Of a stretch of 7,166 nucleotides of DNA, positions 1 to 6,252 are shown in pieces. Numbering within the stretch: position 1 is the first letter of the stretch; each line of letters begins with the position of its first letter. The notes beneath the pieces were generated by a model. It searched no databases. It saw only the letters and a program-made list of their open reading frames with translations, and was not told where the DNA came from. A program made the translations under genes and the position numbers. This DNA comes from an uncultured Planctomycetaceae bacterium (lineage in GTDB: Bacteria > Planctomycetota > Planctomycetia > Planctomycetales > Planctomycetaceae), in contig CAIJTL010001311.1 of the NCBI GenBank assembly GCA_903823545.1, forward strand, positions 1 through 7,166. Reading direction: 5' to 3'.

Positions 1-668
1 ATCGTCAGATACGCAATACATTTTCTCGCGTCGAGCACATACGGTTCGGCGAACGCATCGGTCGGACACGCGTCCAAGCAACGAGTACAACTTCCACAAT
101 GCGAGGTGTTGTGCGGCTCATCGGCGACCAATTCAACATCCGTCAGCAATGCCGCCAAGAAGAACCAACTGCCGATTTTCTTGTTGATCAACATCGTGTT
201 CTTGCCGAACCAACCCAGCCCCGCTTGTCGCGCAAAATCACGTTCAAGCAACGGAGCCGTATCAACGACACCGCGTGTTCGACAGCCAGTGTGCCGCTCG
301 TGCAGAAAATCGGCGAGCTGCTTGAGCCGCTCTCGCAGGACGTCGTGATAGTCCCGCGTGCCCCACGCATAGCGAGAGACTCGCCCTGTATTTGCGGAAG
401 GCTCCGGTTCGTCCGTGCGATAATTCATCGCGAGCATGACGACGCTACGAACGGACGCGAGCACATTGCGCGGATGCTCGTAAGCCGATTCGCGCCGCGG
501 AATGTAACTCATCTCCCCCGCAAACCCGCGTTCCAGCCATCGCCGCAACCAATCAAACCCTTCGGGCCGAACCGCATTCGCAACGCCACACAAATCAAAC
601 CCGAGTTCAGTCGCTCTGTGCTTCAATGCCGTAGTCAGATCAGCAGCGGACAAAGAGGTCGAACTCAT
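1..668 (-). CDS. queG: Epoxyqueuosine reductase QueG, N-terminal part (runs off left edge)
   Basis: QueG is a cytoplasmic cobalamin- and 4Fe-4S-dependent enzyme that reduces epoxyqueuosine to queuosine in the wobble position of tRNAs, the last step of queuosine synthesis. The reverse strand is open from the left edge to an ATG at 668, giving 222 codons. Seen in it: [10 protein letters not shown] near residues 21-30, [12 protein letters not shown] at 135-146 (Asp136 is the likely catalytic acid of the family), [14 protein letters not shown] at 148-161, and the first ferredoxin-type cluster [13 protein letters not shown] with Cys191, 194, 197 and 201. The second cluster and any C-terminal HEAT-like part lie outside the window. 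The ATG at 668 puts the N-terminus where the family usually begins. In-frame ATGs at 719 and 737 are alternatives, and only the one at 737 has a purine-rich stretch (GAGCGAG) just ahead. The gene follows the DUF1501 gene on the same strand and may be co-transcribed. The product call is firm; the start is less so. Confidence 0.93.
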   Translation of the reverse strand, partial: MSSTSLSAADLTTALKHRATELGFDLCGVANAVRPEGFDWLRRWLERGFAGEMSYIPRRESAYEHPRNVLASVRSVVMLAMNYRTDEPEPSANTGRVSRYAWGTRDYHDVLRERLKQLADFLHERHTGCRTRGVVDTAPLLERDFARQAGLGWFGKNTMLINKKIGSWFFLAALLTDVELVADEPHNTSHCGSCTRCLDACPTDAFAEPYVLDARKCIAYLT

Positions 669-774
669 GCCATACCCACCGTGCCACTTCAAAAAGTACG
701 ACGCGCCAACGAGTCCCATTGCACAGGTGCGTGCCATCACTCGCTCGCGCGTCGTACTTGTTCTGAATTCACTA

Positions 775-2067
775 TTAAGCGATCAACTCTTTGATCCCGG
801 AGTACGCTGGATCTGCAATCGGCATTGGGCGACCGCCGATGTCGAATGAACCGGTGGAGTCAACGCCGAGCGCTTGCATGTAAGTGTGGAAGAGATGCCC
901 GGCGGTGACTTCGCGATCGATGACCTGAGTCCCGTTGTCGTTCGTTTTTCCGATCACTGCGCCCGGAATGACTTTCGCTCCACCTAAGAGAACCGACCAT
1001 GCGGTTCCCCAATGGTCTCGGCCGAAGAGGTGATTGATATTGGGTGTCCGACCAAACTCGCAGAGCACAACTACCAATGTCGATTCCAACATCCCACGAT
1101 CGGCGAGGTCACCGACCAAAGTCGCAAACGGCTGATCCCATTCGCCGAGTTGTTCGAGATGAAAATTGAAGTTCTCGTTGTGAGTGTCGTAGTTCGAGTG
1201 CGTGACTTGCACAAAGGAAACGTTCCGCTCCAACAACCGCCGAGCGAGCAAACAATGCCGGCCGAAGTCATGCTTGCCGTATCGAGCTTGATCGGCGTCT
1301 GATTCTTTCGTGATATCAAACGCATCGCGCTGAGCCATCATCTGCTGAGCTTGGTCATAGCTTTGCACGAATGCGTCGGTCATCGCAGTGCGTCGCTTGA
1401 GATTGAATCGCTCGTTGGCTTGCTTGCGGAATTCGTTCCGCGAAGCGTCAACCGCTTCGGCAATTGTTTCTGGCCGAGATGAGTTCGCAGGGGGCTTGCC
1501 GTTACCAAGTGCGATGCTGGCATACTTCGGCCCCAAGTAAGCGGAATCATTGCCGCGTCCGCCGCCACCACCGGGAGTGATGATGATGTGCCCCGGCAAA
1601 CCGGCGCTCTCTGGCGATAACGACTTTGCAGCAACTGCCCCAATCTGTGGAAATGCCATGCCGGGAGTTTCCTTTCGCCCGGTCAGCATCATGTGCATTC
1701 CTTTGCCGTGATCATTCTCTTTGGTGTTAATACTGCGAATGATCGCCAATCGGTGCATCTGCTTGGCCGTGTGTGGCAAAAGCTCGCTGATATGAACTCC
1801 GGTCTGCGATGTCGCGATCGCTCGGAACGGCCCACCAGTGTCCGTCCCCGGCTTCGGATCCCAACTTTCAAGCTGGCTCAGCCCGCCGTGCATGTTAAAG
1901 ACGATCACTCGCTTTTGCTGCTTATTCAATTGCTCCGCCATCACTGGCCGAGTGAGCGTTCCAATCCCGCCTCCGACGATCGCTCCCGCACCGGCGGCAA
2001 CGCCCCCCAAGAACTGGCGACGACCAATCAAGTGCTCCGACGACTGACAGGCATACGAACATTTCAT
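775..2067 (-). CDS. Tat-exported DUF1501 family protein
   Basis: Complete 430-aa member of DUF1501, a sulfatase/alkaline-phosphatase-like family amplified in Planctomycetes; its biochemical role is not established. The N-terminus carries a twin-arginine signal: GRRQFLGG at residues 15-22, then a Gly/Ala-rich hydrophobic stretch, with likely cleavage after PVMA (about residue 44). The mature protein should therefore fold in the cytoplasm and be exported. Family landmarks are visible: [13 protein letters not shown] (61-73), [14 protein letters not shown] (118-131), [13 protein letters not shown] (288-300) and CEFGRTPN plus [16 protein letters not shown] (336-364), which hold the conserved Asp/His residues. 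AGGAG at 2077-2081 lies 9 nt before the ATG and supports this start. DUF1501 genes usually follow a DUF1549/DUF1553 gene directly. Here that partner is upstream on the same strand but three small genes lie between. Family assignment is firm; no specific substrate can be named. Confidence 0.93.
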   Translation of the reverse strand: MKCSYACQSSEHLIGRRQFLGGVAAGAGAIVGGGIGTLTRPVMAEQLNKQQKRVIVFNMHGGLSQLESWDPKPGTDTGGPFRAIATSQTGVHISELLPHTAKQMHRLAIIRSINTKENDHGKGMHMMLTGRKETPGMAFPQIGAVAAKSLSPESAGLPGHIIITPGGGGGRGNDSAYLGPKYASIALGNGKPPANSSRPETIAEAVDASRNEFRKQANERFNLKRRTAMTDAFVQSYDQAQQMMAQRDAFDITKESDADQARYGKHDFGRHCLLARRLLERNVSFVQVTHSNYDTHNENFNFHLEQLGEWDQPFATLVGDLADRGMLESTLVVVLCEFGRTPNINHLFGRDHWGTAWSVLLGGAKVIPGAVIGKTNDNGTQVIDREVTAGHLFHTYMQALGVDSTGSFDIGGRPMPIADPAYSGIKELIA

Positions 2068-2105
2068 GTCAAAGGTCTCCTAAAGAGGTGTCACTAGCCC
2101 CGCGA

Positions 2106-2429
2106 TTAAACTGAAGGGGTATCCGGTATCGACGAGTCAATTCTTTCCGCGTGAGACGGCTGAACGTCCCTATTGTCGACAGAGAACAACCATCGCAGCA
2201 ACAAAACAATTGTAACCACAGGTGCCGCAAACACCGTGAAGAGCGTACCTACGTGCCAAAAATCATCCCCAAGACGGTCGCGAAGACCAACAAGCACGAC
2301 GACGGCCACGATCAGCCGCCAAAGTGAAACATAGACTCGGCGCAGTTCGGTTCTCAATTCACGGACTTCTGTTTCCAATCCCGAAAGTCGCGCACGGTCA
2401 ATCTCATGATCGCTTGGCAATTCCATCAT
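2106..2429 (-). CDS. Small membrane protein with N-terminal coiled coil, function unknown
   Basis: Not recognised as a named family. From the ATG at 2429 it encodes 107 residues. Seen: a charged helical N-terminal part rich in Leu, Glu and Arg (RARLSGLETEVRELRTELRR), probably a short coiled coil, then two hydrophobic segments (SLWRLIVAVVVLVGL and VGTLFTVFAAPVVTIVLLLRW) joined by a short charged loop (RDRLGDDFWH), and a polar tail. This suggests a two-helix inner-membrane protein with both ends on the same side. The start is uncertain. The frame is open back to a TTG at 2462 that directly abuts the TGA of the PIN gene, with a GTG at 2450 and tandem ATGs at 2429 and 2426; none has a strong ribosome binding site. 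It sits between the PIN toxin and the DUF1501 gene, 38 bp before the latter, so it is probably in the same transcript. Whether it works with the toxin is unknown. Confidence 0.65.
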   Translation of the reverse strand: MMELPSDHEIDRARLSGLETEVRELRTELRRVYVSLWRLIVAVVVLVGLRDRLGDDFWHVGTLFTVFAAPVVTIVLLLRWLFSVDNRDVQPSHAERIDSSIPDTPSV

Positions 2430-2462
2430 GGCATCTCGATTTTCATCCACTGAGAAGTTCAA

Positions 2463-2891
2463 TCACGACAACCAGTCTTCCACGACCAACCCAGGCACTC
2501 GCACAAAGTCTTTCAGGTTTCTCGACAGCAGCGTGGCATCGTTCCGGATGGCGATGGCTGCGATCTTGAGATCCATCGTTTTGACGCCAAGCCGCTGCTT
2601 CACCAACGCTTCATAAACCTCCGCAGACTTATCATCCCATTCAAACACAGTCCACTTTTTGAACGAGTCCAATACTTCAAACAGCTTTTCGTACAAAGGG
2701 ACTTGCGATTTGGCCTTTTTTGTCCCATGAATCTCCGCCAGCCAACCTCGTAACATTTCCTCGAAAGAGACGATCGAACTGGTTACTTGATCGAACTCGT
2801 CTAAATCTGCAAGTTTCATTTCCAAACGTTGACCAGGAACGCTTTCCCGCACGACTTCGCTGAGATGGTCGGTGTCGAGGAGATAGATAAT
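2463..2891 (-). CDS. PIN-domain (VapC-like) ribonuclease toxin with apparent ATT start
   Basis: PIN-domain proteins of the VapC group are Mg-dependent endoribonucleases that cut RNA and are held inactive by a partner antitoxin. Read from an ATT at 2891 the product has 142 aa and begins like the family, IYLLDTDHLSEV, with first catalytic acid Asp6. Other landmarks are SSIVSFEEMLRGWL (acid near Glu44), GVKTMDLKIAAIAIRNDATLLSRNLKDF (Asp107, and a last acid near Asp128) and the closing VPGLVVEDW. The length suits a VapC protein. The first standard start codon, a GTG at 2852, would remove the LLDTD strand and its catalytic Asp, so it is unlikely to give an active enzyme. The ATT lies 3 nt after the antitoxin stop in the same frame, with purine-rich GAAGAG just upstream, which suggests translational coupling. 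Whether ATT is used, or is a mutated ATG that disables the toxin, cannot be told from sequence. Family call is firm. Confidence 0.85.
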   Translation of the reverse strand: MIYLLDTDHLSEVVRESVPGQRLEMKLADLDEFDQVTSSIVSFEEMLRGWLAEIHGTKKAKSQVPLYEKLFEVLDSFKKWTVFEWDDKSAEVYEALVKQRLGVKTMDLKIAAIAIRNDATLLSRNLKDFVRVPGLVVEDWLS

Positions 2892-2894
2892 TTC

Positions 2895-3110
2895 TTACTC
2901 TTCAACATCTTCCGGGTAAGGCTGCGATTCGCGGTACTCACGTCCCTTTTTAACGATCGCATCAAAAACCGGGTCGTCCTTAAAAATCCCCACAGTTTCT
3001 CGCCACGCTTGGGGATGTGGCTTTGTCCGCGTATTTCCCAACTGTGACTTGATGTCGTTGACTTCACGTTCCAATAACGTAACTCGTTCTTGCAGTTCCG
3101 TCGTGCTCAT
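2895..3110 (-). CDS. Probable antitoxin of the PIN toxin-antitoxin pair
   Basis: A 71-aa acidic protein directly upstream of the PIN toxin, in the order and spacing typical of type II modules (antitoxin first, 3 nt between its TAA and the toxin's likely start). Residues 4-24 (TELQERVTLLEREVNDIKSQL) form a heptad-like helix, probably a dimerising coiled coil. The rest (AWRETVGIFKDDPVFDAIVKKGREYRES) resembles the toxin-embracing C-terminus of small antitoxins, ending in an acidic tail. No ribbon-helix-helix, AbrB or helix-turn-helix DNA-binding domain is visible, so autoregulation of the usual VapB kind is not evident. GGAGG at 3118-3122, 7 nt before the ATG, is a strong ribosome binding site and fixes the start. 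The role is inferred mainly from position and from general likeness to partners of this YLLDTDH-type PIN family. Confidence 0.75.
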   Translation of the reverse strand: MSTTELQERVTLLEREVNDIKSQLGNTRTKPHPQAWRETVGIFKDDPVFDAIVKKGREYRESQPYPEDVEE

Positions 3111-3188
3111 GTTTGATCCTCCAGCGCCTTGTTCGAAGCCAGTGAATTCGAGTTTCCATTCAACCTAGCTTGACTTGGCCACCATCAT

Positions 3189-5741
3189 TTAGTGATTAAA
3201 CCGGAACTCTGCTGACGACAACAAGCCCCACACCATTTCTTGAATGGCAGGGACACGCATGTCGGCACGGGGTTGCAAGTAGGCAGACACAGCGTTGGTT
3301 TCATCATCGCTCGGGCGACGATTGAAGACGTTGAGATACATCTCCTCCGCCAGCAGCTTCGGGTCTTTTTGATTCGAGAGCGGCGCGGCGAGCACTCCCG
3401 CCCATGAGTGAACCGTCCCGCCGTTGCCATAAAAGAGTGCTTGATCGGCGGTCGCGTAGAAGACGTCTTGAGGCTGTCCTGATCCGCCACCAAACATGGC
3501 GACGAACGATCCGGCATTGGGGCGGAGCAGTTTTTCAAAGATGTGCTCTTCAATTTGTCGTTCACGTCCGCCGAGTGGCACCGGCACTGCTGTCTCGGGT
3601 TTCGCTGCTGCGGCCTGAGCCGCTTTGTCGAGCTCGGCGTTCGCACTCGCGGTTTGGATGCCGATGTATCCGGCGGCCGTCAGTGTGCTGGAGGCGAGTT
3701 GTTCCGGCGTCAGCGGTTTGAGACCAGCGACATAGAAATGTTCTGTGCTAAATTGAGTGACCTGCTCACGAGTCGCAGCCAGTGCATCGGCGTCAGACTT
3801 TGCTTGCTGTTGGATCGTGGTCAATGAGGCAGAGGCATCTGCGACAATCTTTTGAGCTGCAGCCTTTGCCGCTTCGTCAGGAGCTTGCGTCAACATGGTT
3901 TGGGCGGTGGCGAGTTCAGTTTGCTTCGCGACGAGCAGTGCCTGCGAGGCAGAAGCTTTCGCAACTTGTTCATTGAGTCCAGCCAACGTCTTCAGGCCCG
4001 CGATGCGGCGAGCATTCACGTTCTTGTTCGCCGTCTGAGCACGAATCGCAATCAATGCCACCTCGTGCTTCTCTCGAGCGGCATCGAGCTTCGCTTTCTC
4101 AGCAATCCATTTATCTCGGCTCGGATTGATGGCCGCGGCTGCGACGGCGAAAGCGTCGGCTTTTGCCTTCGCCGCTGCCGCTTGATCGACGCGAGCCTTC
4201 GTCAATGTCGCGATTTCCGTGTTCAACGCATTGGCACGGGCCTGGAAAAACTCGCTCACTTTCTTCAGTTCCGCATCGTTGGGCAGTTTTGCGAGAGCTT
4301 CTGCAGCCTTCGCCGCAGCCTCAGAGATTGGCTTGGCGAGGTCCGCTTTCGGAGCGATCTGCGACTCTGTCTTCGCAACAACCGCAGTCGCAGCGTCCCA
4401 CTGCTTACGAGCCTCAACGGCCGCCGCAGTCACTTTGTTGAATTCATCCCGAACGGGAGCAACCGTCTTTTTCACGGAGTCAAACTCTGCGTCTGGTCCT
4501 TTGGCGGACTCTTTCGATTGATCAACGGCTGCCACAATTTCCTTTTGCTTAGGATCGAGTGTCGCCAATAACGCAGCGGCTTGTTGTGATGCGGCATTCC
4601 AATCCGCCGGGAGTTCGCCAGATCGCTGATAGGTTTGAGTCAGTGCGATTTCACGAATGATCGACTTCAGATCGTACTTGGCGGCGACAACTTCGGCGGC
4701 CAGCAAATCGAGCAACTCGGGATGGGACGGCGGGTTGTCCGAATGGTGGAGGTCCAACGGATGCACGATGCCGCGACCGAGCATCATCGCCCAAACTCGA
4801 TTGGCGATATTGCGATTGAATTGAGCGTTGTTCGTCGTCGTGATTGCCTCAGCCAGCTTCGCTCGTCGACTGTATTTCGGAACTGGCCGAACCTTATCGG
4901 CCGGCTTGACGTTGTACTCTTCTCCAATCGGCAATTGCGGGTCTTCGACGAACACCCCGAATGGAACTCGCGGAGCGCTCACTCCCGACTCCTTCGTGAA
5001 AACAGATGTGAAGGCTACGTCACCATCGGCCTTCTCGCCGAGCATTTGCTTCTTTGCCGCTTCGTCGTTGAACATCACGGTTCGAACAACAAACGCCTGC
5101 ACTCCGTAATAGTCCGCCTGCAAAAAATCATTCACGAGCGGGCTGTCATGACACTGAGCACATTGCAGGTCGCGACCAAAGAAAACTCGGCCGATGTCGC
5201 GTGTCATCAAATTCGGTTCAGCGGTTCGATCCAGGAAAAACTTCGCGGCGGGTCGAGTTGCCGGATCAGTACCGTCGGCGGCGATCAGTTCACGGACTAA
5301 TTGATCGTACGGCTTGTTGGCCAGGAACGACTCGTACAAGTACTTGTCCCATTCGACCAACGGGATGTGTGCGTCACCACGTCTTTCCATCAACGCCACA
5401 CTGAAAGTGTTCGCGAGGTGGCGAGAAAACCAAGGACTCGCCATCAATTTCTCAACCAATTTCGCTCGCTTATCGGGAGCGGGATCATCCAGAAACGCTT
5501 TCGCTTCGACTCCGGTCATCGTTCTGCCATGCAGGTCGAGCGACACGCGGCGAGCGAAGTCCGCATCGGAGCAAACGGCAGCGACCGGCCCCAAAGGAGC
5601 CGAATTGACAATCGCGTCAATCCTTCGATGCAGTGGCTCTTGAGCGTTGGCTTTGGCCGACAGAGTGAGCGAGAAGATCATCGCAGACGTTGCGATGAGT
5701 CGGCAGGCAATACGAGTCGTGCTGACAAATCGTGCCGGCAT
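3189..5741 (-). CDS. Secreted DUF1549/DUF1553 (PSCyt2-PSD1) protein with long coiled-coil insertion and CxxCH motif
   Basis: 850-aa protein of the planctomycete PSCyt2-PSD1 type; its biochemical role is unknown. A Sec-type signal peptide is visible (basic start, hydrophobic IATSAMIFSLTLSA, cleavage probably after ANA near residue 33), so it acts outside the cytoplasm. DUF1549 spans about 37-220 (DFARRVSLDLHGRTMTG, FSRHLANTF) and ends with GRDLQCAQCHDSPL, a CxxCH c-type heme site with Cys194, Cys197 and His198. DUF1553 begins about 293 (FNRNIANRVWAMMLGRGIVHPLDLHHSDNPPSHPELL in pieces at 308-344) and seems to resume about 664-848 (LAEEMYLNVFNRRPSDDE). Between them, about 385-660 is Ala/Lys/Glu-rich and predicted from composition to be coiled coil. 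The separate N-terminal PSCyt1 cytochrome domain of many relatives is absent. GGAGG at 5750-5754, 8 nt before the ATG, supports the start. It is the first gene of the minus-strand block and the usual partner of the DUF1501 gene further downstream. Confidence 0.93.
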   Translation of the reverse strand: MPARFVSTTRIACRLIATSAMIFSLTLSAKANAQEPLHRRIDAIVNSAPLGPVAAVCSDADFARRVSLDLHGRTMTGVEAKAFLDDPAPDKRAKLVEKLMASPWFSRHLANTFSVALMERRGDAHIPLVEWDKYLYESFLANKPYDQLVRELIAADGTDPATRPAAKFFLDRTAEPNLMTRDIGRVFFGRDLQCAQCHDSPLVNDFLQADYYGVQAFVVRTVMFNDEAAKKQMLGEKADGDVAFTSVFTKESGVSAPRVPFGVFVEDPQLPIGEEYNVKPADKVRPVPKYSRRAKLAEAITTTNNAQFNRNIANRVWAMMLGRGIVHPLDLHHSDNPPSHPELLDLLAAEVVAAKYDLKSIIREIALTQTYQRSGELPADWNAASQQAAALLATLDPKQKEIVAAVDQSKESAKGPDAEFDSVKKTVAPVRDEFNKVTAAAVEARKQWDAATAVVAKTESQIAPKADLAKPISEAAAKAAEALAKLPNDAELKKVSEFFQARANALNTEIATLTKARVDQAAAAKAKADAFAVAAAAINPSRDKWIAEKAKLDAAREKHEVALIAIRAQTANKNVNARRIAGLKTLAGLNEQVAKASASQALLVAKQTELATAQTMLTQAPDEAAKAAAQKIVADASASLTTIQQQAKSDADALAATREQVTQFSTEHFYVAGLKPLTPEQLASSTLTAAGYIGIQTASANAELDKAAQAAAAKPETAVPVPLGGRERQIEEHIFEKLLRPNAGSFVAMFGGGSGQPQDVFYATADQALFYGNGGTVHSWAGVLAAPLSNQKDPKLLAEEMYLNVFNRRPSDDETNAVSAYLQPRADMRVPAIQEMVWGLLSSAEFRFNH

Positions 5742-5827
5742 CAGGTGGGCCTCCGGCGAATTGAGGTAGGTACCGAGTCAGGCGGGGATGACCGACAACG
5801 GCCATCAATGAGTATCGGCTGATGCGT

Positions 5828-5856
5828 ACCGTAGGGCGGGCAACTCGCTTGGTCAA
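5828..5856 (-). promoter_or_regulatory. Candidate sigma70-type promoter for the DUF1549/DUF1553 gene
   Basis: On the minus strand TTGACC (5851-5856) matches 5 of 6 bases of the -35 consensus, followed after exactly 17 nt by TACGGT (5828-5833), which matches only 3 of 6 of the -10 consensus. Transcription would begin near 5820 and leave an untranslated leader of roughly 80 nt before the ATG at 5741. The position ahead of the first gene of the block is suitable, but such a match can occur by chance and planctomycete promoters are poorly defined. Confidence 0.3.
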
Positions 5857-5936
5857 CCGGAAGGTCTTCGCAACCTGCCTTTCGTTGGGAGTCTGCAACG
5901 GTCGTAGGAATTTTGGGTAGTGGGTCAGTTACGCTC

Positions 5937-5959
5937 GTAGTGACCGCATTTATGCGGTC
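5937..5959 (+). repeat. REP-like unit 1 (GTAG plus hairpin)
   Basis: GTAG at 5937-5940 is followed after one base by GACCGCAT-TT-ATGCGGTC (5942-5959), a perfect 8-bp hairpin with a 2-nt loop. A GTAG tetranucleotide at the 5' foot of a hairpin is the hallmark of REP sequences mobilised by REP-associated tyrosine transposases. No transposase is in the window. Confidence 0.6.
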
Positions 5960-5969
5960 GAATCATCGC

Positions 5970-5990
5970 CCCGATGAATCGGGTCACTAC
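5970..5990 (-). repeat. REP-like unit 2 (GTAG plus hairpin), inverted relative to unit 1
   Basis: On the minus strand GTAG (5990-5987) is followed by TGACCCGATTCATCGGG, in which CCCGAT and ATCGGG pair around a 2-nt loop (5970-5983). It shares the GTAGTGACC foot with unit 1 but differs in the upper stem, as the two arms of a BIME often do. An alternative overlapping hairpin pairs 5959-5968 with 5972-5981. Confidence 0.55.
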
Positions 5991-6006
5991 AAACTGACCC
6001 AGTACC

Positions 6007-6252
6007 GAATATTTCGTCGGCCGAGTTTTTCGTTACGGACTTCTATGAAAATCCCATAAAACAATTTGACTTGCAGCCGCGCGATCGGCGGTGGATTGTT
6101 GACATCGCCCCATGCCGACGACACGATGCTCACCACTCGCCGATATTCATTTCTGCTCCGAGGCGCGATGGAACGCTCCTCACGAACCTGCCGGTTCACG
6201 GATTGCTTGAACCTACCATTCCTCACCAATTCCTTTTCGAGTTCCTCATCCC
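6007..6252. other. Intergenic stretch upstream of coaE
   Basis: No convincing gene is seen here. A minus-strand open frame (TTG at 6268 to a TAG at 5987-5989) has a hydrophilic, plausible-looking composition, but it starts inside coaE, lacks an ATG and takes its stop from the REP-like element. It is not called as a gene. A candidate promoter for coaE lies within this stretch. Confidence 0.5.
6099..6127 (+). promoter_or_regulatory. Candidate sigma70-type promoter for coaE
   Basis: A perfect TTGACA (6099-6104) is followed after 17 nt by CACGAT (6122-6127), which matches 3 of 6 bases of the -10 consensus. It would give a leader of about 120 nt before the coaE start at 6253. The -35 box is good and the -10 box is weak, so this is only a candidate. 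Confidence 0.28.

Larger units (their letters stand above)
5916..6006. repeat. Nested inverted-repeat element (BIME/MITE-like)
   Basis: The outer arms, GGTAGTGGGTCAGTT at 5916-5930 and its reverse complement at 5992-6006, pair at 14 of 15 positions. Inside, GTAGTGACC (5937-5945) pairs perfectly with GGTCACTAC (5982-5990). Between these are two smaller hairpins. The whole could fold into a cloverleaf-like shape in either strand. Flanking GAATTTT (5908-5914) and GAATATTT (6007-6014) resemble each other and might be remnants of a target duplication, though the match is imperfect. It lies between divergent genes and has no following T-run, so it is not a convincing terminator. Structure is seen directly; the interpretation as a mobile non-coding repeat is inference. 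Confidence 0.8.

Noticed and set aside
99..794. Plus-strand open frame of 231 codons
   Set aside because: It is antisense to queG, which has clear ferredoxin and family motifs. The plus-strand product is Arg/Pro-rich shadow sequence.
2816..3067. Minus-strand frame with an ATG that crosses the antitoxin-toxin junction, considered as the missing toxin start
   Set aside because: The ATG near 2904 is in a different frame from the PIN sequence and leads to a stop at 2816-2818, so it cannot start the toxin without a frameshift.
3125..3175. Short inverted repeat TGAAT/ATTCA upstream of the antitoxin, considered as an autoregulatory operator
   Set aside because: Five-base arms are expected by chance, and the antitoxin shows no DNA-binding domain.
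3852..4571. Long plus-strand open frame (239 codons) opposite the DUF1549/DUF1553 gene
   Set aside because: It lies antisense to the Ala-rich coiled-coil part, whose codon composition suppresses stops on the other strand. The translation is Arg/Cys/Leu-rich and low in family-like motifs.
4635..5300. Plus-strand open frame of 221 codons
   Set aside because: It is entirely antisense to the well-supported DUF1549 region with its CxxCH motif, and its product has no recognisable features.
5916..6006. Inverted repeat considered as a transcription terminator
   Set aside because: It sits between divergent gene starts, not after gene ends, and neither side has a T-run following the stem.
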